Assembly (NCBI GenBank): GCA_012729655.1
Contig: JAAYCS010000095.1
Coordinates: 1 to 62,077, forward strand
DNA: 62,077 nt
Direction of reading: 5' to 3'
DNA from: Desulfovibrionales bacterium
Lineage (GTDB): Bacteria > Desulfobacterota > Desulfovibrionia > Desulfovibrionales > Desulfomicrobiaceae
Made by a program: the position numbers and the translations under genes. Below are positions 25,668-35,079 of the stretch, one piece after another. Numbering within the stretch: the first letter of the stretch is position 1; every line of letters begins with the position of its first letter. Below the pieces are notes generated by a model that was not told where the DNA came from, searched no databases, and was given only the letters and a program-made list of their open reading frames with translations.

Positions 25668-28600
25668 TCATTGCCGGGCCGGATTTTTGGCCAGCAATTC
25701 CTCGGCCGATTCCAGGGGCATGGGTCTTCCCAGCAGATACCCCTGGGCCAGGTCGCATCCCAGATCCTGCAGGATCTGGAGTTGGTCCTGGGTTTCCACG
25801 CCTTCGGCCACGATGCGCAGGTCCAGGATTTTGCCCAGCCCGATGATGGCCTTGATGATCTCCAGGTTGCTCGGGTTTTCCAGCATGGTCTGCACAAAGG
25901 ACCGGTCGATCTTCAGGATGTCGATGGGCAGGCGCTGCAGATAGGACAGGGAGGAGTAGCCAGTGCCGAAATCATCCATGGCGATCTGCACCCCCAGCTT
26001 CTGCAGTTTTTCCAGTTTGGAGGTGGTCTGCTCGGGATTGTCCATGACCGCGGTTTCCGTGATCTCCAGCTTGAGGTGGCTGGGATCCAGCCGCGTCTGC
26101 TGGAGCAGGGCGGCGATGTCGCTGGCGAGGTTGGGCTGCAGGAAATCCTTGGGCGAAAGATTGAGGGACAGGTAGGGCATCTGTTCGGCCTCCATGGCCT
26201 GCCATCGAACCAGGGTTCGGCATCCCTGGGAGAGAACCCATTTGCCGATGTCCGAGACCAGCCCGGCCTCCTCGGCCAGGGGGATGAAGGACCCCGGGGT
26301 GAGCAGGCCATGGCGCGGGTGATTCCAGCGCACCAATGCCTCGAACCCCCGCAGATGGCCGGTGGAGACCGTGAAGATGGGCTGGAAGAAGAGCTCGAAT
26401 TCCTCGTTGACCAGGGCCCGGCGGAGGTCGTTCTCCATCTCCACGGCCTGCAGCACCTTTTCGTACATGCTCTTGCTGAAGATCTTGAACTGGTTTTTGC
26501 CCATCTCCTTGGAGCGGTACATGCAGATGTCCGCATCGCGGATCAGTTCGTCTGGACTCTGGTAATGGGAAGTGCGCAGCACTATGCCGATGGAGGCGCT
26601 GACCTGGATCTCCCGGTCCTGGATCTGCATGGGCTGGCGGACGTCGTTCAGGAGACGGTGCGCGATGTCGATGGCCTGGCGGTTGGTGTGGAAGTCCTCC
26701 AGGATGATGGCGAATTCGTCCCCGCCCATGCGGGCCACGGTGTCAATGGCGCGCAGCCCCCTGGTCAGGCGGTTGGCGACTTCCTTGAGGAGCGAGTCCC
26801 CGGCCTGGTGGCCAAGGGTGTCGTTGACCCGCTTGAAGCTGTCCAAATCGATCATGAGCACGGCGAAGCGGTACCCTGGGTTGCGTTTCTGACGCTCCAT
26901 GGCCCGGTTCAGGCGATCCATGAACAGGACCCGGTTGGGCAAGCCGGTCAGGTTGTCGCGCAGGGCCTGGGTGGTCAGTCTGTTCTCATAGTCCTTGCGC
27001 TCCGAAATGTCGCTGAAGATGAAGAAGGCCCCGGCTATTTTGCCGTCCAGCAGGTAGGGGTAGCCGAGCATGGACACGGGAATGACATGTCCGTCCTTGT
27101 GGCGGCGGAGGGTTTCCTGGCTCTGGGCGGTGCCTTGCAGGACCTTTGCCAGGAAGGAGTAGTTTTCCTCCAGGCTGTCAGGGGGCAGGAGGACCTCGAA
27201 GAGGGAGTCCACGTCGTCCCGGGTGAACCCGAACATGGCCGTGAAGCTCAGATTCAGGTTCTGCGGGGCCCCGTCCGCCCCGAGCAGAAGAATGCCCTGG
27301 GGCGAGTTGTCGAAGAGTTGCTGGAAAAGGCTTTTCTGGACCGCCAGTTTCTGTTCCGCCTCCTTGCGTTGGGAGACGTTGCGCATGGATCCTTCGAGAT
27401 AGGCGATGGACCCATCCGGGTGCTGCACGGTTCGCATGTTGATGGACAGCCATCCCCGGGTCTTGTTTCCCTCACTCATGGAGGTCTCGAAATTGTCGAT
27501 CCGGCCCTGGTTGAGGACCTGGTCCATCAGGGTGAGCCGATCCTTGTCGGACAGCAGGTGCCTGAGAAATCCCTTCCGGTGCCGCATGAGGCTTTCCACA
27601 TCCGGATATCCGAGGATGCGGGCCAGGGCGGGATTGGCGTTCAGGAGGTCGTGATCCAGGGACGCCTGGAAAATGCCCTCGGTCGCGTTTTCAAAGATCA
27701 GGCGGTGCTTCTCCTCGCTTCTGCGCAGGGCCTGTTCCGTGGCATTGCGGGAAATGGCCAGGGCCAGGTGGTCGGCCACTGAAGCAAGGATGGGTGCGTC
27801 CCTGGTGCTGAAATGCAGATTGTCTTCCGGCAGCACGATGACCACGGAGCCCAGGATCCGGCTTCCGTACTTGAGGGGGGAGGCGAACCAGACCGTCTGT
27901 CCAAGATAGCCCGTTTCGGTCAGGTTGGGCCGTTCCGTGAAGATGGTGGGCTGCATGGTCTGCTGGACCTTGGCCGCCAGGTCCGCGAGACGGGTGAGAA
28001 TTTCGGCGCTGGCACAGGAATCCTGGTCAAGGCAGGAGAAGGTGTAGGTGTCGATTTCGAAGTCAGGCAGGGCGATGTGCAGGATCTGGATATCCAGGTG
28101 CCAGACCAGGAGGTCGTTCACCTGCGAGAAGAGTTCCGCGTTGTCCATGGGGGTGCTGGCCGCCGTGGAGACGAGGTAGAGTACCCTGGTGGTGATTTCG
28201 GACCGCTTTTTTTCCGTGATGTCCCGGATGCTCTGGATGGCCCCGGCGATCCTGCCTTGCCGGTCATACAGGGGGCTGGCCTTGGTCCACACAAAAGCCC
28301 CCCGCCCTCCGTGCAAGGCCGGGACGAACACCTCCGTGGCCCGGGTCTGGTTCTGAGTCTGCTCCGGACTGTACATGGGGTAGCTCTGACTGGGATCCTT
28401 GGCGATGAAATCCAGCAGAACGGGGCGGGGGTGGCCGTAGAAGGGGATGGCGTATTCGAAGCCCCCCGTGCCCAGGATTTCCTGCTTGGGTACGCCGGTC
28501 ATGACTGCCATGGCCTTGTTCCAGGCGATGACCCGGTGCTCATTGTCCACCGCGAAGATGGCATCGGGCAGGAATTCGATGATGTGGTCCAGTCGCTCCA

Positions 28601-28739
28601 TCTCCCTGCACACAGTTTTTTCGTCATCGAATGCCTGGTAGGTCTCGCTGACGAGCTGGAGCACGGCCGCCACCGCAGCGGGGCATGCGCTCAGATCCAG
28701 CAGGGCCTGTTCGATTTGGCGTAGGAGCAGGGGGTGCAT
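25668..28739 (-). CDS. PAS-GAF-PAS-PAS-GGDEF-EAL cyclic-di-GMP signalling protein
   Basis: 1023 residues from the ATG at 28739, with AGGA five bases upstream; in-frame starts up to 28886 are possible. It has no membrane segment. Order: PAS (about 45-165), GAF (180-340), two PAS/PAC units (350-590), GGDEF (605-765) and EAL (775-1010). The cyclase site is intact G-G-D-E-F and is preceded by an inhibitory R-A-I-D site at the correct 5-residue spacing. The EAL side keeps E-A-L-V-R-W, L-N-L-S, E-I-T-E-T, M-D-D-F-G-T-G-Y, L-K-I-D and A-E-G-V-E-T, so both synthesis and hydrolysis of c-di-GMP look possible. It is coupled to UPF0280. Confidence 0.93.
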   Translation of the reverse strand: MHPLLLRQIEQALLDLSACPAAVAAVLQLVSETYQAFDDEKTVCREMERLDHIIEFLPDAIFAVDNEHRVIAWNKAMAVMTGVPKQEILGTGGFEYAIPFYGHPRPVLLDFIAKDPSQSYPMYSPEQTQNQTRATEVFVPALHGGRGAFVWTKASPLYDRQGRIAGAIQSIRDITEKKRSEITTRVLYLVSTAASTPMDNAELFSQVNDLLVWHLDIQILHIALPDFEIDTYTFSCLDQDSCASAEILTRLADLAAKVQQTMQPTIFTERPNLTETGYLGQTVWFASPLKYGSRILGSVVIVLPEDNLHFSTRDAPILASVADHLALAISRNATEQALRRSEEKHRLIFENATEGIFQASLDHDLLNANPALARILGYPDVESLMRHRKGFLRHLLSDKDRLTLMDQVLNQGRIDNFETSMSEGNKTRGWLSINMRTVQHPDGSIAYLEGSMRNVSQRKEAEQKLAVQKSLFQQLFDNSPQGILLLGADGAPQNLNLSFTAMFGFTRDDVDSLFEVLLPPDSLEENYSFLAKVLQGTAQSQETLRRHKDGHVIPVSMLGYPYLLDGKIAGAFFIFSDISERKDYENRLTTQALRDNLTGLPNRVLFMDRLNRAMERQKRNPGYRFAVLMIDLDSFKRVNDTLGHQAGDSLLKEVANRLTRGLRAIDTVARMGGDEFAIILEDFHTNRQAIDIAHRLLNDVRQPMQIQDREIQVSASIGIVLRTSHYQSPDELIRDADICMYRSKEMGKNQFKIFSKSMYEKVLQAVEMENDLRRALVNEEFELFFQPIFTVSTGHLRGFEALVRWNHPRHGLLTPGSFIPLAEEAGLVSDIGKWVLSQGCRTLVRWQAMEAEQMPYLSLNLSPKDFLQPNLASDIAALLQQTRLDPSHLKLEITETAVMDNPEQTTSKLEKLQKLGVQIAMDDFGTGYSSLSYLQRLPIDILKIDRSFVQTMLENPSNLEIIKAIIGLGKILDLRIVAEGVETQDQLQILQDLGCDLAQGYLLGRPMPLESAEELLAKNPARQ

Positions 28740-28936
28740 GGCTATCCTGATCATCTGGCTTGAGGTGGTCGAAGGACTGCATCCTGATACGTTGAAGGGG
28801 GGCCGTTCGTCCAGACGTGGAGTACGCGGGTTCTTTGTCCTGGGAGGATTTCCAGACCCATGCGGCAGGACTGGTTGAACAGACACTCTTGGATTGCCCC
28901 CACGTCGAGGTTCTGGTCAGCATCGGTCCGGGGATG

Positions 28937-30880
28937 CTAGGCCCGGGAGCCTCCGTGCGGATATCTGTGCAGGGGCCACAGCGCCGGGCCCGTCCACGGA
29001 CTGTAGGGGCCGTCGTCGTGCAGGCGTCTGCCCTCGTCCGCCAGACCCAGTTCGTCCATGCGCTCCCGGGTGGGGACGCCGGTGGCCGGGTCCTGGCCCT
29101 GCAGGGCGTAGTAGCGCTGGAGCAGGTCGCGGTGCCTGGCGCGTTCGCGCTCCATGTCCTCGGGGCTGAAGTGATCGGGGTGCAGGGGGATGGAGTCGTG
29201 GACGCTGGTGATGCCCCGGCGGGCGTTGAAGGCCTTTTCCAGGGTGTAGATGCGGTCCGCGGCGCGGAGGAGGCCCTCCTCGTCGAAGGGCTCGCCGGTG
29301 GCCGCCGTCAGCAGGCGGGCCAGCCCGCCCAGGAGGGGCTCCTTCCAGGCCAGGGGTACGGCGTTGGCCCAGGAGTTGACGGCCCCCTTGCAGCGGCCCA
29401 CGCTGTCAGCCAGGGTGCAGACCCTCTCGGACAGGATGATGGCCTGCACCGGATCGTCCATGTCCGCCCGCAGGGCGCCCGAGGCCTGCAGCCTGGGGAA
29501 GAGGTCCGGATCGTTCTCGCCGTAGGCCCAGCTGCGGCCGCGCAGATGGTCGGCCCCGCGGGTGGAGGTGGCGTGGGCCAGGGCGAAGAGGCCGGCCGGG
29601 TAGGGGCCGCGGCTCAACCCCTTGACGTGGTAGCAATAGTCCATGGCCCTGCCGCCCAGAATTTTGGCCAAGGACAGCATGCCCTCGGCCAGAATGTTGC
29701 CGAACCCTTGGCGCAGGGCCGTGCGGTGGACGAGTTCGACCTGGTCGGCCGCGTTTTCCCAGGACAGATCGAGGCCCCCGGTCTGCTCCCGGGTCAGGAG
29801 GCCGCGGGCATACAGGTCCTTGGCCAGGGCCATGGCGTTGCCCAGGGGAATGACGTCCATGCCGTAGATGTCGCCCAGGTTGCTCATCTCCATGATGGCC
29901 ACGGGGTCCGTCACGCCGCAATTGGTGCCCATGCAGAAGATGGACTCGTACTCCAGGGCTTCGCCGTGCTCGCCCTGCCTCGTGCCGGAGGGGATCTCGT
30001 AGACGTTCTTGCAGCGTACGGGGCAGTTGCCGCAGCCCGTTCGGCCGGTCTCGAACCGCTTCCAGGCCTCGGGCCGAAGCTGGGGCGGAATCTGGTCGGG
30101 TTCCAGATATTTTAAGTAGTTGCGGAATCCAGGCCGCCAGTTGGTCACGCCGTGGTGCGAGCCGTATCGGCTGGCCACGTTGCGCTGGAAGTCGTCTTTG
30201 GCGAAGTATTCCCGGTCAAGCTTGGCCAGTTCCAGGAAGGCCTCGGGGTCGGCCAGGCCCACCCGGTGGTCACCCGCCACCACGATGGCCTTGAGGTTCT
30301 TGGAGCCCAGCACCGCCCCGCTGCCCCGCGCGGCCGAGGCATACCTGTCTACGATGGTGGAGGCGAAGCGGACCAGGTTCTCCCCGGCCTGCCCGATGCA
30401 AGCCACCGAGGCCCTGGAACCGTGCCGGGCCACCAGCGCGTCTGTCGTCTCCCAGGTACCCTTACCCCAGAGGTCGAGGGCGTCGAGGAGTTGCGCCGAT
30501 TCCGGCGTGACCAGCAGGTAGCAGGGGGCCTTGGCCCGCCCAGTGATGATGATCTGGTCGGCCCGGGCGTGCTTCATGACCGAGGCGAAGCGCTCGCCCG
30601 CATTGCCGTCTCCCAGGATGCCCGAATAGGGCGAAAGGGTGGAGACCTCCACCCGGCTGGTCATGCCCAGGGCCGTGCCGGACAGGGGGCCGGGCGCGAT
30701 GCAGTAGACGTTGTCGGGGGAGAGGGGATCGAGTCCGGGGGGGATGCGGTCGAAAAGGACCTTGGAATTCAGGCCGCGTCCACCCAGAAAGGCCCGAGCC
30801 AGGTCCAGGGAAAGGCTTTGCTCGCGAATCGCGCCCGATGACAAATCGATGTCGAGAATCCTTCCGGTCCAGCCAAACAT
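28937..30880 (-). CDS. Aldehyde:ferredoxin oxidoreductase family, tungsten enzyme
   Basis: 647 residues, starting M-F-G-W-x-G-R-I-L-D-I-D-L as AOR enzymes do. The 4Fe-4S ligands are C283, C286 and C290 (C-G-N-C-P-V-R-C) with C497 in D-S-V-G-R-C. This mirrors C288/C291/C295/C494 of the Pyrococcus enzyme. Pterin-binding glycine-rich segments (A-R-G-S-G-A-V-L-G-S-K-N-L-K) are near 182-196. It oxidises aldehydes to acids with ferredoxin and a tungsten bis-pterin cofactor. GGAGG precedes the ATG. No ferredoxin or cofactor gene adjoins. Substrate class (AOR, or a WOR-type homologue) is not resolved. Confidence 0.92.
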   Translation of the reverse strand: MFGWTGRILDIDLSSGAIREQSLSLDLARAFLGGRGLNSKVLFDRIPPGLDPLSPDNVYCIAPGPLSGTALGMTSRVEVSTLSPYSGILGDGNAGERFASVMKHARADQIIITGRAKAPCYLLVTPESAQLLDALDLWGKGTWETTDALVARHGSRASVACIGQAGENLVRFASTIVDRYASAARGSGAVLGSKNLKAIVVAGDHRVGLADPEAFLELAKLDREYFAKDDFQRNVASRYGSHHGVTNWRPGFRNYLKYLEPDQIPPQLRPEAWKRFETGRTGCGNCPVRCKNVYEIPSGTRQGEHGEALEYESIFCMGTNCGVTDPVAIMEMSNLGDIYGMDVIPLGNAMALAKDLYARGLLTREQTGGLDLSWENAADQVELVHRTALRQGFGNILAEGMLSLAKILGGRAMDYCYHVKGLSRGPYPAGLFALAHATSTRGADHLRGRSWAYGENDPDLFPRLQASGALRADMDDPVQAIILSERVCTLADSVGRCKGAVNSWANAVPLAWKEPLLGGLARLLTAATGEPFDEEGLLRAADRIYTLEKAFNARRGITSVHDSIPLHPDHFSPEDMERERARHRDLLQRYYALQGQDPATGVPTRERMDELGLADEGRRLHDDGPYSPWTGPALWPLHRYPHGGSRA

Positions 30881-31114
30881 GGGGGCCTCCCTGGTCTGGG
30901 ACTGATGGTTGGGAAAATATAAAATGATATGCCAGAGGGCCCTGTTTGCCTAGATCCAACATGGACATCGGTCAAAGGCATCAGGCCCGGGGCCATGGGG
31001 ATACGGGGAGGATGCGGTGCGCGGATCCGCGCGCCTTGGGAGGTCAGGGGTGGCCGGCTCCGCCTCGGGGCTTCCTGCGCAACCGCCATGGGGAAAGCGG
31101 GAACAATTCGGACC

Positions 31115-31675
31115 TCACAGCGCCTGCCACAGGATCTTGGTCCCGATGGCCAGAAGCACCCCCCCGCCGAGGACCTCGGCGCGCTGTCCGAGACGGGTGC
31201 GGCAGCCGACGGTCTTGCCCAGGTGAAGCCCGGCAGCGGTGAAAGCAAAGGCCACCGTCCCGATGATTGCGGCGGGGGTCCAGACGGAGATGTCCAGCAT
31301 GGCCAGGGTGAAGCCCACGGCCAGGGCGTCGATGCTGGTGGCCACGGAAAGCATAATGAGGCGCGAGCCCTGGGTCGGGTCCTGGCAGACGTCCTCCTCG
31401 TCGTGGTGCAGGCCTTCCCAGAGCATGTGTCCTCCGATATACAGGAGCAGGCCAAAGGCGATCCAGTGTCCGAAGCGCAGGAAATACTCGCGCACGGCAA
31501 AGCCTCCGAACCATCCCAGGATCGGCATGAGGGCCTGGAACAAGCCGAAATGCCAGGACAGGCGGAACGTCTGGCGGGCGGTGACGATTTTCAGCGCCAC
31601 CCCCGAGGCCACGGCCACGGCAAAGGCGTCCATGGCCAGTGCGATGGCAATGAGCAGGATTTCGGGAAGGGACAT
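31115..31675 (-). CDS. mntP: Manganese efflux pump MntP
   Basis: 186 residues from the ATG at 31675 (GGAG five bases upstream); a GTG two codons earlier is the alternative. Six hydrophobic segments in two repeats carry the conserved acidic motifs A-M-D-A-F-A-V-A near residue 15 and S-I-D-A-L-A-V-G near 115, with a histidine-rich loop H-H-D-E-E-D between them. It exports Mn(II) across the inner membrane. I saw no yybP-ykoY riboswitch in the upstream 180 bases, although one could be missed by eye. Confidence 0.93.
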   Translation of the reverse strand: MSLPEILLIAIALAMDAFAVAVASGVALKIVTARQTFRLSWHFGLFQALMPILGWFGGFAVREYFLRFGHWIAFGLLLYIGGHMLWEGLHHDEEDVCQDPTQGSRLIMLSVATSIDALAVGFTLAMLDISVWTPAAIIGTVAFAFTAAGLHLGKTVGCRTRLGQRAEVLGGGVLLAIGTKILWQAL

Positions 31676-31810
31676 GGGCACTCCGGCTGGTCAAGGGGCA
31701 CAAGGCTGATAGCCCAGGGCAGTCCACAAGGCCAAGAAGAATTTCACGACCCGTGCCACAGGTCATTCCCCGGCCCGCGCCGGCCACGGTACAAGTTTTG
31801 TTGACGCTGT

Positions 31811-31833
31811 GCCCCCCCCTGATTAGAGGGGGC
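31811..31833 (+). promoter_or_regulatory. C/G hairpin in the speA leader
   Basis: GCCCCC at 31811-31816 pairs with GGGGGC at 31828-31833 around an 11-base loop, about 60 bases before the speA ATG and with no T run. It may be a leader structure of the polyamine operon; function is not established. Confidence 0.3.
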
Positions 31834-31891
31834 GCTGGCCCGCTGTATTGGAGCGGACCGCACTGCATGCCCGTGACGGAGGAGGATCTGG

Positions 31892-33859
31892 ATGCGCTCT
31901 CGAAATCTTGAAAAATGGACCGTGGACCGTTCTGTGGAGCTCTACGGCGTGGACAACTGGGGCGGGGGCTATTTCAAGGTCACGCCCGAAGGCAAGCTGG
32001 GCATCACCCCGTTCCCGGACAAGGAAATCTGCGTGCCCATCCAGTCCATCATCAGCGGGCTGCAGGAACGCGGCCTGGGCCTGCCCGTGCTCCTGCGCAT
32101 CGAAAACCTGCTCGATGCCCAGATTTCGCTCCTGCACGCATCCTTTGCCAAGTCCATCAACGAGCTGCAATACCAGGGTGAATTCCGGGGCGTGTATCCG
32201 GTCAAGGTCAACCAGCAGCAGCAGGTCCTGGAGGAGATCGCCAAGGTCGGCGGGCCCTTCAACCACGGGTTCGAAGTGGGCAGCAAGGCCGAGCTCATCG
32301 CAGCCCTGTCCTTTCTGCGCAATCCCAAGGCCTGCCTGGTCTGCAACGGCTACAAGGACCAGGACTACATCGATCTGGCGCTCTACGCCTGCAAAATGGG
32401 CTTCCTGTCTTTTCTGGTCCTGGAAATGCCCAGCGAGCTGCCGCTCATCCTGGAGCGGTCTCGGGTCCTGAACATCAAGCCGCGCATCGGCGTGCGCATC
32501 AAGGTCTCCACCCAGGCCGGCGGGCACTGGGCTGAATCGGCCGGGGACCTGTCCATCTTCGGCCTGTCCACGTCGGAGGTGGTGGACGTCATCGACCTGA
32601 TGCGCTCCCAGTCCATGCTCGACTGCGTGCAGCTCCTACATTTCCACCTCGGTTCCCAGATCCCCAACATCCGCGACATCCGCACCGCGGTGCACGAGGC
32701 CGCGCGCATGTACGCCGAACTGGCCAAGGAAGGCTGCGCCATGGGCTTTCTGGACCTGGGCGGCGGGCTGGCCGTGGACTATGACGGGTCCCATACCAAT
32801 TTTGCCAGCAGCCGCAACTACACCCTGGAGGAGTACTGCACCGACATTGTCGAGTCCGTCATGGCCACGGTGGACGAGCACGACCTGCCCCACCCCCATA
32901 TCATCACCGAGTCCGGCCGGGCCACGGTGGCCTACTACTCGGTCCTGCTCTTCAACGTCATGGACGTCAGCCGTCTGGAAAACCGGGCCGTGCCCAAAGC
33001 CCTGGACGAGGACGACCCCGAGGCCGTGCACAACCTGCTGGACGTCTACAACTCCCTGTCCCTCAAGAACATGCAGGAGTGCTACAACGACGCCATCTAC
33101 TACCGGGACCAGATCCGCCAGCTCTTCCGTCTGGGCCAGTGCAGTCTGCGTCAGCGGGCCGTGAGCGACACCATTTTCTGGGCCGTGATCCGCAGCATCG
33201 CCGAAAAGCTGCCCGAGATGAAGAACCCGCCCTCGGCCCTCAGGGACGTGGACTTGGCCCTGGCCAGCATCTACTACTGCAACATGAGCGTGTTCCAGTC
33301 CCTGCCTGACGCCTGGGCCATCAGCCACCTCTTCCCCATCATGCCCTTGCACCGGCTGGACGAGATGCCCACGGAGCAGGCCATCCTGGCCGACATCACC
33401 TGCGACAGCGACGGAAAACTGGACAACTTCATCGACATCCACGGTGTGAAGCGCGTGCTGGAGCTGCACACCCTCAATCACTGCGAGCCGTACTACCTAG
33501 GCGCGTTTCTGGTCGGGGCCTACCAGGAGACCCTGGGGGACCTGCACAACCTGTTCGGGGACACCAACGTGGTCAGTGTGCGCATCAACGAGGACGGTAC
33601 CTACGACCTCATCCGGGAGCTGGAAGGGGACAGCGTGGCCGATGTGCTCTCGTACGTGGAATTCGAGCCCAAGCAGGTGCTGGAGAACTTCCGCAAGGTG
33701 GCGGAGCTGGGCGTGCGCGAAGGCAAGATCAGCCCCCAGGAACGGTTCATGATCATGCGCGCCTACGAGCGGGGGATGCGGGGCTACACCTATCTGAACG
33801 TGGGCCGGGATTGCGACAATCCCGAGGCGTGTGCCGGCGGATCCCTGCCCGGCTCGTAA
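31892..33859 (+). CDS. speA: Biosynthetic arginine decarboxylase
   Basis: 655 residues from the ATG at 31892, with a GGAGGAGG at 31879-31886. It is a fold-III PLP enzyme: the PLP lysine is K105 in V-Y-P-V-K-V-N-Q-Q, with H-F-H-L-G-S-Q near 250, G-G-G-L-A-V-D-Y near 290 and the C-terminal D-S-D-G-K segment. It decarboxylates arginine to agmatine. It is first of a tight operon with the two carboxyspermidine-pathway genes. The steps from agmatine to putrescine are not encoded in the window. Confidence 0.95.
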   Translation: MRSRNLEKWTVDRSVELYGVDNWGGGYFKVTPEGKLGITPFPDKEICVPIQSIISGLQERGLGLPVLLRIENLLDAQISLLHASFAKSINELQYQGEFRGVYPVKVNQQQQVLEEIAKVGGPFNHGFEVGSKAELIAALSFLRNPKACLVCNGYKDQDYIDLALYACKMGFLSFLVLEMPSELPLILERSRVLNIKPRIGVRIKVSTQAGGHWAESAGDLSIFGLSTSEVVDVIDLMRSQSMLDCVQLLHFHLGSQIPNIRDIRTAVHEAARMYAELAKEGCAMGFLDLGGGLAVDYDGSHTNFASSRNYTLEEYCTDIVESVMATVDEHDLPHPHIITESGRATVAYYSVLLFNVMDVSRLENRAVPKALDEDDPEAVHNLLDVYNSLSLKNMQECYNDAIYYRDQIRQLFRLGQCSLRQRAVSDTIFWAVIRSIAEKLPEMKNPPSALRDVDLALASIYYCNMSVFQSLPDAWAISHLFPIMPLHRLDEMPTEQAILADITCDSDGKLDNFIDIHGVKRVLELHTLNHCEPYYLGAFLVGAYQETLGDLHNLFGDTNVVSVRINEDGTYDLIRELEGDSVADVLSYVEFEPKQVLENFRKVAELGVREGKISPQERFMIMRAYERGMRGYTYLNVGRDCDNPEACAGGSLPGS

Positions 33860-33888
33860 TCAACCCCGTTTGCGTGAGGAGGATCGCC

Positions 33889-35079
33889 ATGTCCAGAGTG
33901 CTCATCATCGGCGCCGGCGGCGTCGGCCATGTGGTGGCCCACAAATGCGCCCAGGTGCTCGAGGTCTTCAGCGAGATCATGCTGGCCAGCCGGACCGCGT
34001 CCAAGTGCGAGGCCATCGCCGCCTCAGTGCTGGCAAAAACCGGCCGGACCATCCGCACGGCGGCGCTCAACGCCGACAACGTGGCCGAGACCGTGGCCCT
34101 CATCAAATCCTTCGGTCCCAGGCTGGTGATCAACGTGGCCCTGCCCTACCAGGATCTGGCCATCATGGACGCCTGCCTGGAGACCGGCGTGGACTACCTG
34201 GACACGGCCAACTACGAACCCCTGGACGAGGCCAGGTTCGAATACAAATGGCAGTGGGCCTACCAGGACCGCTTCAGGGAAAAGGGCCTCATGGCCCTCT
34301 TGGGCTCCGGTTTCGACCCGGGCGTGACCAACGTGTACTGCGCCTACGCCCAGAAGCACCTGTTCGACGAAATCCATGAGCTGGACATCATCGACTGCAA
34401 CGCCGGCGACCACGGCCAGCCCTTTGCCACGAACTTCAACCCCGAGATCAACATCCGCGAGATCACCCAGCGCGGCCGCTACTGGGAGCGGGGAGAGTGG
34501 GTGGAGACCGACCCGCTGTCCTGGGGCATGACCTACGACTTCCCCGAGGGCATCGGGCCCAGGAAGTGCTATCTCATGTACCACGAGGAGCTCGAATCCC
34601 TGGTGCAGAACATCCGGGGTTTGAAGCGGGCCCGCTTCTGGATGACCTTTTCCGACAACTACCTGACCCATCTGCGCGTGCTGGAGAACGTGGGCATGAC
34701 CTCCATCGAGCCCGTGGACTTCCAGGGCCGGAAGATCGTGCCCCTGCAGTTCCTCAAGGCCGTGCTGCCCGAGCCCGGATCCCTGGGGCCCCTGACCAAG
34801 GGCCGGACCTGCATCGGCTGCGTCACGAAGGGCGTCAAGGACGGGCGTGGGCGCAAGACCTACATCTACAACATCTGCAGCCACGAGGAGGCCTACCGCG
34901 AGGTCGGCTCCCAGGCCATTTCCTACACCACGGGCGTGCCGGCCATGATCGGGGCCATGCTGATGCTGACCGGCGCGTGGCGGGGGGCGGGTGTTTTCAA
35001 CATGGAGCAGCTCGATCCCGACCCGTTCATGGAGCAGCTCAATATCCACGGCCTGCCCTGGATCGTGACCGAACTGTGA
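33889..35079 (+). CDS. Carboxynorspermidine/carboxyspermidine synthase (saccharopine-dehydrogenase family)
   Basis: 396 residues from the ATG at 33889, with AGGAGG at 33877-33882; longer frames upstream overlap speA. The N-terminal Rossmann motif V-L-I-I-G-A-G-G-V-G-H-V is followed by L-G-S-G-F-D-P-G-V-T-N-V near 135 and a C-terminal T-T-G-V-P-A-M-I-G-A-M. This enzyme class condenses a diamine with aspartate semialdehyde using NADPH to make carboxyspermidine or carboxynorspermidine. It lies between speA and nspC, and its stop overlaps the nspC start (TGATG). Confidence 0.93.
   Translation: MSRVLIIGAGGVGHVVAHKCAQVLEVFSEIMLASRTASKCEAIAASVLAKTGRTIRTAALNADNVAETVALIKSFGPRLVINVALPYQDLAIMDACLETGVDYLDTANYEPLDEARFEYKWQWAYQDRFREKGLMALLGSGFDPGVTNVYCAYAQKHLFDEIHELDIIDCNAGDHGQPFATNFNPEINIREITQRGRYWERGEWVETDPLSWGMTYDFPEGIGPRKCYLMYHEELESLVQNIRGLKRARFWMTFSDNYLTHLRVLENVGMTSIEPVDFQGRKIVPLQFLKAVLPEPGSLGPLTKGRTCIGCVTKGVKDGRGRKTYIYNICSHEEAYREVGSQAISYTTGVPAMIGAMLMLTGAWRGAGVFNMEQLDPDPFMEQLNIHGLPWIVTEL

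Noticed and set aside
25662-27782. A 706-codon open frame antisense to the GGDEF/EAL gene
   Set aside because: Repetitive Gly/Val/His/Gln/Asp-rich sequence without motifs; the opposite strand encodes intact signalling domains.
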